Part shown: positions 63,866 through 64,000 of the stretch, piece after piece
Position numbering within the stretch: position 1 is the first letter of the stretch
How the letters are laid out: each line of letters opens with the position of its first letter
Assembly (NCBI GenBank): GCA_017795005.1
Contig: CP051242.1
Span: forward strand, 2,628,976-2,692,975
Origin: Balneolaceae bacterium
GTDB taxonomy: Bacteria; Bacteroidota; Rhodothermia; Balneolales; Balneolaceae
Direction of reading: 5' to 3'
Length of the DNA: 64,000 nt
Translations under genes and position numbers: made by a program
Notes under the pieces: model-generated
The model's input: only the letters and a program-made list of their open reading frames with translations
Database searches by the model: none
What the model was told of the DNA's origin: nothing

Positions 63866-64000
63866 TTATTCGCTTACAATTACTTTTGCGTGCTTAATCA
63901 CTTTATTTCCAATTCTATATCCGTTTTCCAGTACTTGAAGTACTGTATCACTTTTAGTTTTCTTTTCCGGGGCTGGTTGACGAAGCATTGCATCGTGTAA
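63866..64000 (-). CDS. grpE: Nucleotide exchange factor GrpE (C-terminal part)
   Basis: The gene continues past the right edge. The last 44 residues are visible: [14 protein letters not shown], then [20 protein letters not shown] and KVIVSE. The beta-domain pattern V-x-Q-V-x-E-x-GY-x-x-x-x-(K/R)-V-I-(K/R)-x-A-x-V is diagnostic of GrpE. It precedes dnaJ by 8 bp. Confidence 0.93.
   Translation of the reverse strand, partial: LHDAMLRQPAPEKKTKSDTVLQVLENGYRIGNKVIKHAKVIVSE

Overview
The window looks like a chromosomal segment of a marine Balneolota/Rhodothermota-type bacterium (Balneola/Gracilimonas-like), inferred from gene content only. It encodes a 2,422-residue SprA (type IX secretion translocon), a secreted protein with a type IX C-terminal sorting domain, DUF5916 outer-membrane proteins, head-GIN-domain (DUF2807) proteins, a menaquinone operon and an AT-rich, densely packed gene arrangement. 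No rRNA, tRNA, prophage, intact insertion sequence or CRISPR array was seen. Most genes are core or housekeeping.

Layout. 1-2980: MerC-like protein, YgjP-type metallopeptidase, alpha/beta hydrolase, Bax-inhibitor-1 protein. 3058-12064 (minus strand): an ECF sigma factor, a membrane anti-sigma-like protein with HEAT repeats, two DUF4097 proteins and two tandem DUF5916 outer-membrane proteins, probably one envelope-stress locus. 12447-15301: a secreted TIM-barrel protein with nearly identical 381-bp tandem repeats, broken by a 1-bp deletion in the middle repeat. 15450-20632 (minus): a tightly overlapping operon of a Rieske-glutamate-synthase-like flavoprotein, a 67-residue membrane protein, a 27-residue membrane peptide, a ferric-reductase-like/Rieske fusion and three uncharacterised proteins. 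20782-25000: two GH16 lipoproteins, then a membrane MutS-like ATPase overlapping a separate Smr gene.

25068-35000: folE, glycosylasparaginase, cutC, cysS, yidD, hisI, small enzymes, an ATP-grasp protein and a DEAD-box helicase, separated by structured repeats. 35273-38590: a DoxX-GIN fusion, a membrane AraC-type regulator and a GIN-domain pseudogene with one in-frame TGA. 38740-40808: an SbtA-type bicarbonate transporter with its PII-like partner SbtB, divergent from an LCIB/theta-type carbonic anhydrase. This is a compact inorganic-carbon module, unexpected in a presumed heterotroph and the most interesting locus here. 40805-54245: VOC protein, rsmI, lnt, sprA, two LptF/LptG permeases, DUF3467. 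54252-64000: a CBS-type cysteine synthase, a decayed REP-associated transposase with hairpins, DUF4290, menF-menD-menH-menB, small proteins, dnaJ and the end of grpE.

Two themes connect the genes: envelope biogenesis and stress (ECF locus, SprA/T9SS, Lnt, LptF/G, GIN and DUF4097 proteins) and redox/carbon metabolism (Rieske operon, menaquinone, bicarbonate module). Intergenic gaps hold several families of palindromic repeats, including two copies of a multi-hairpin element of about 143 bp.
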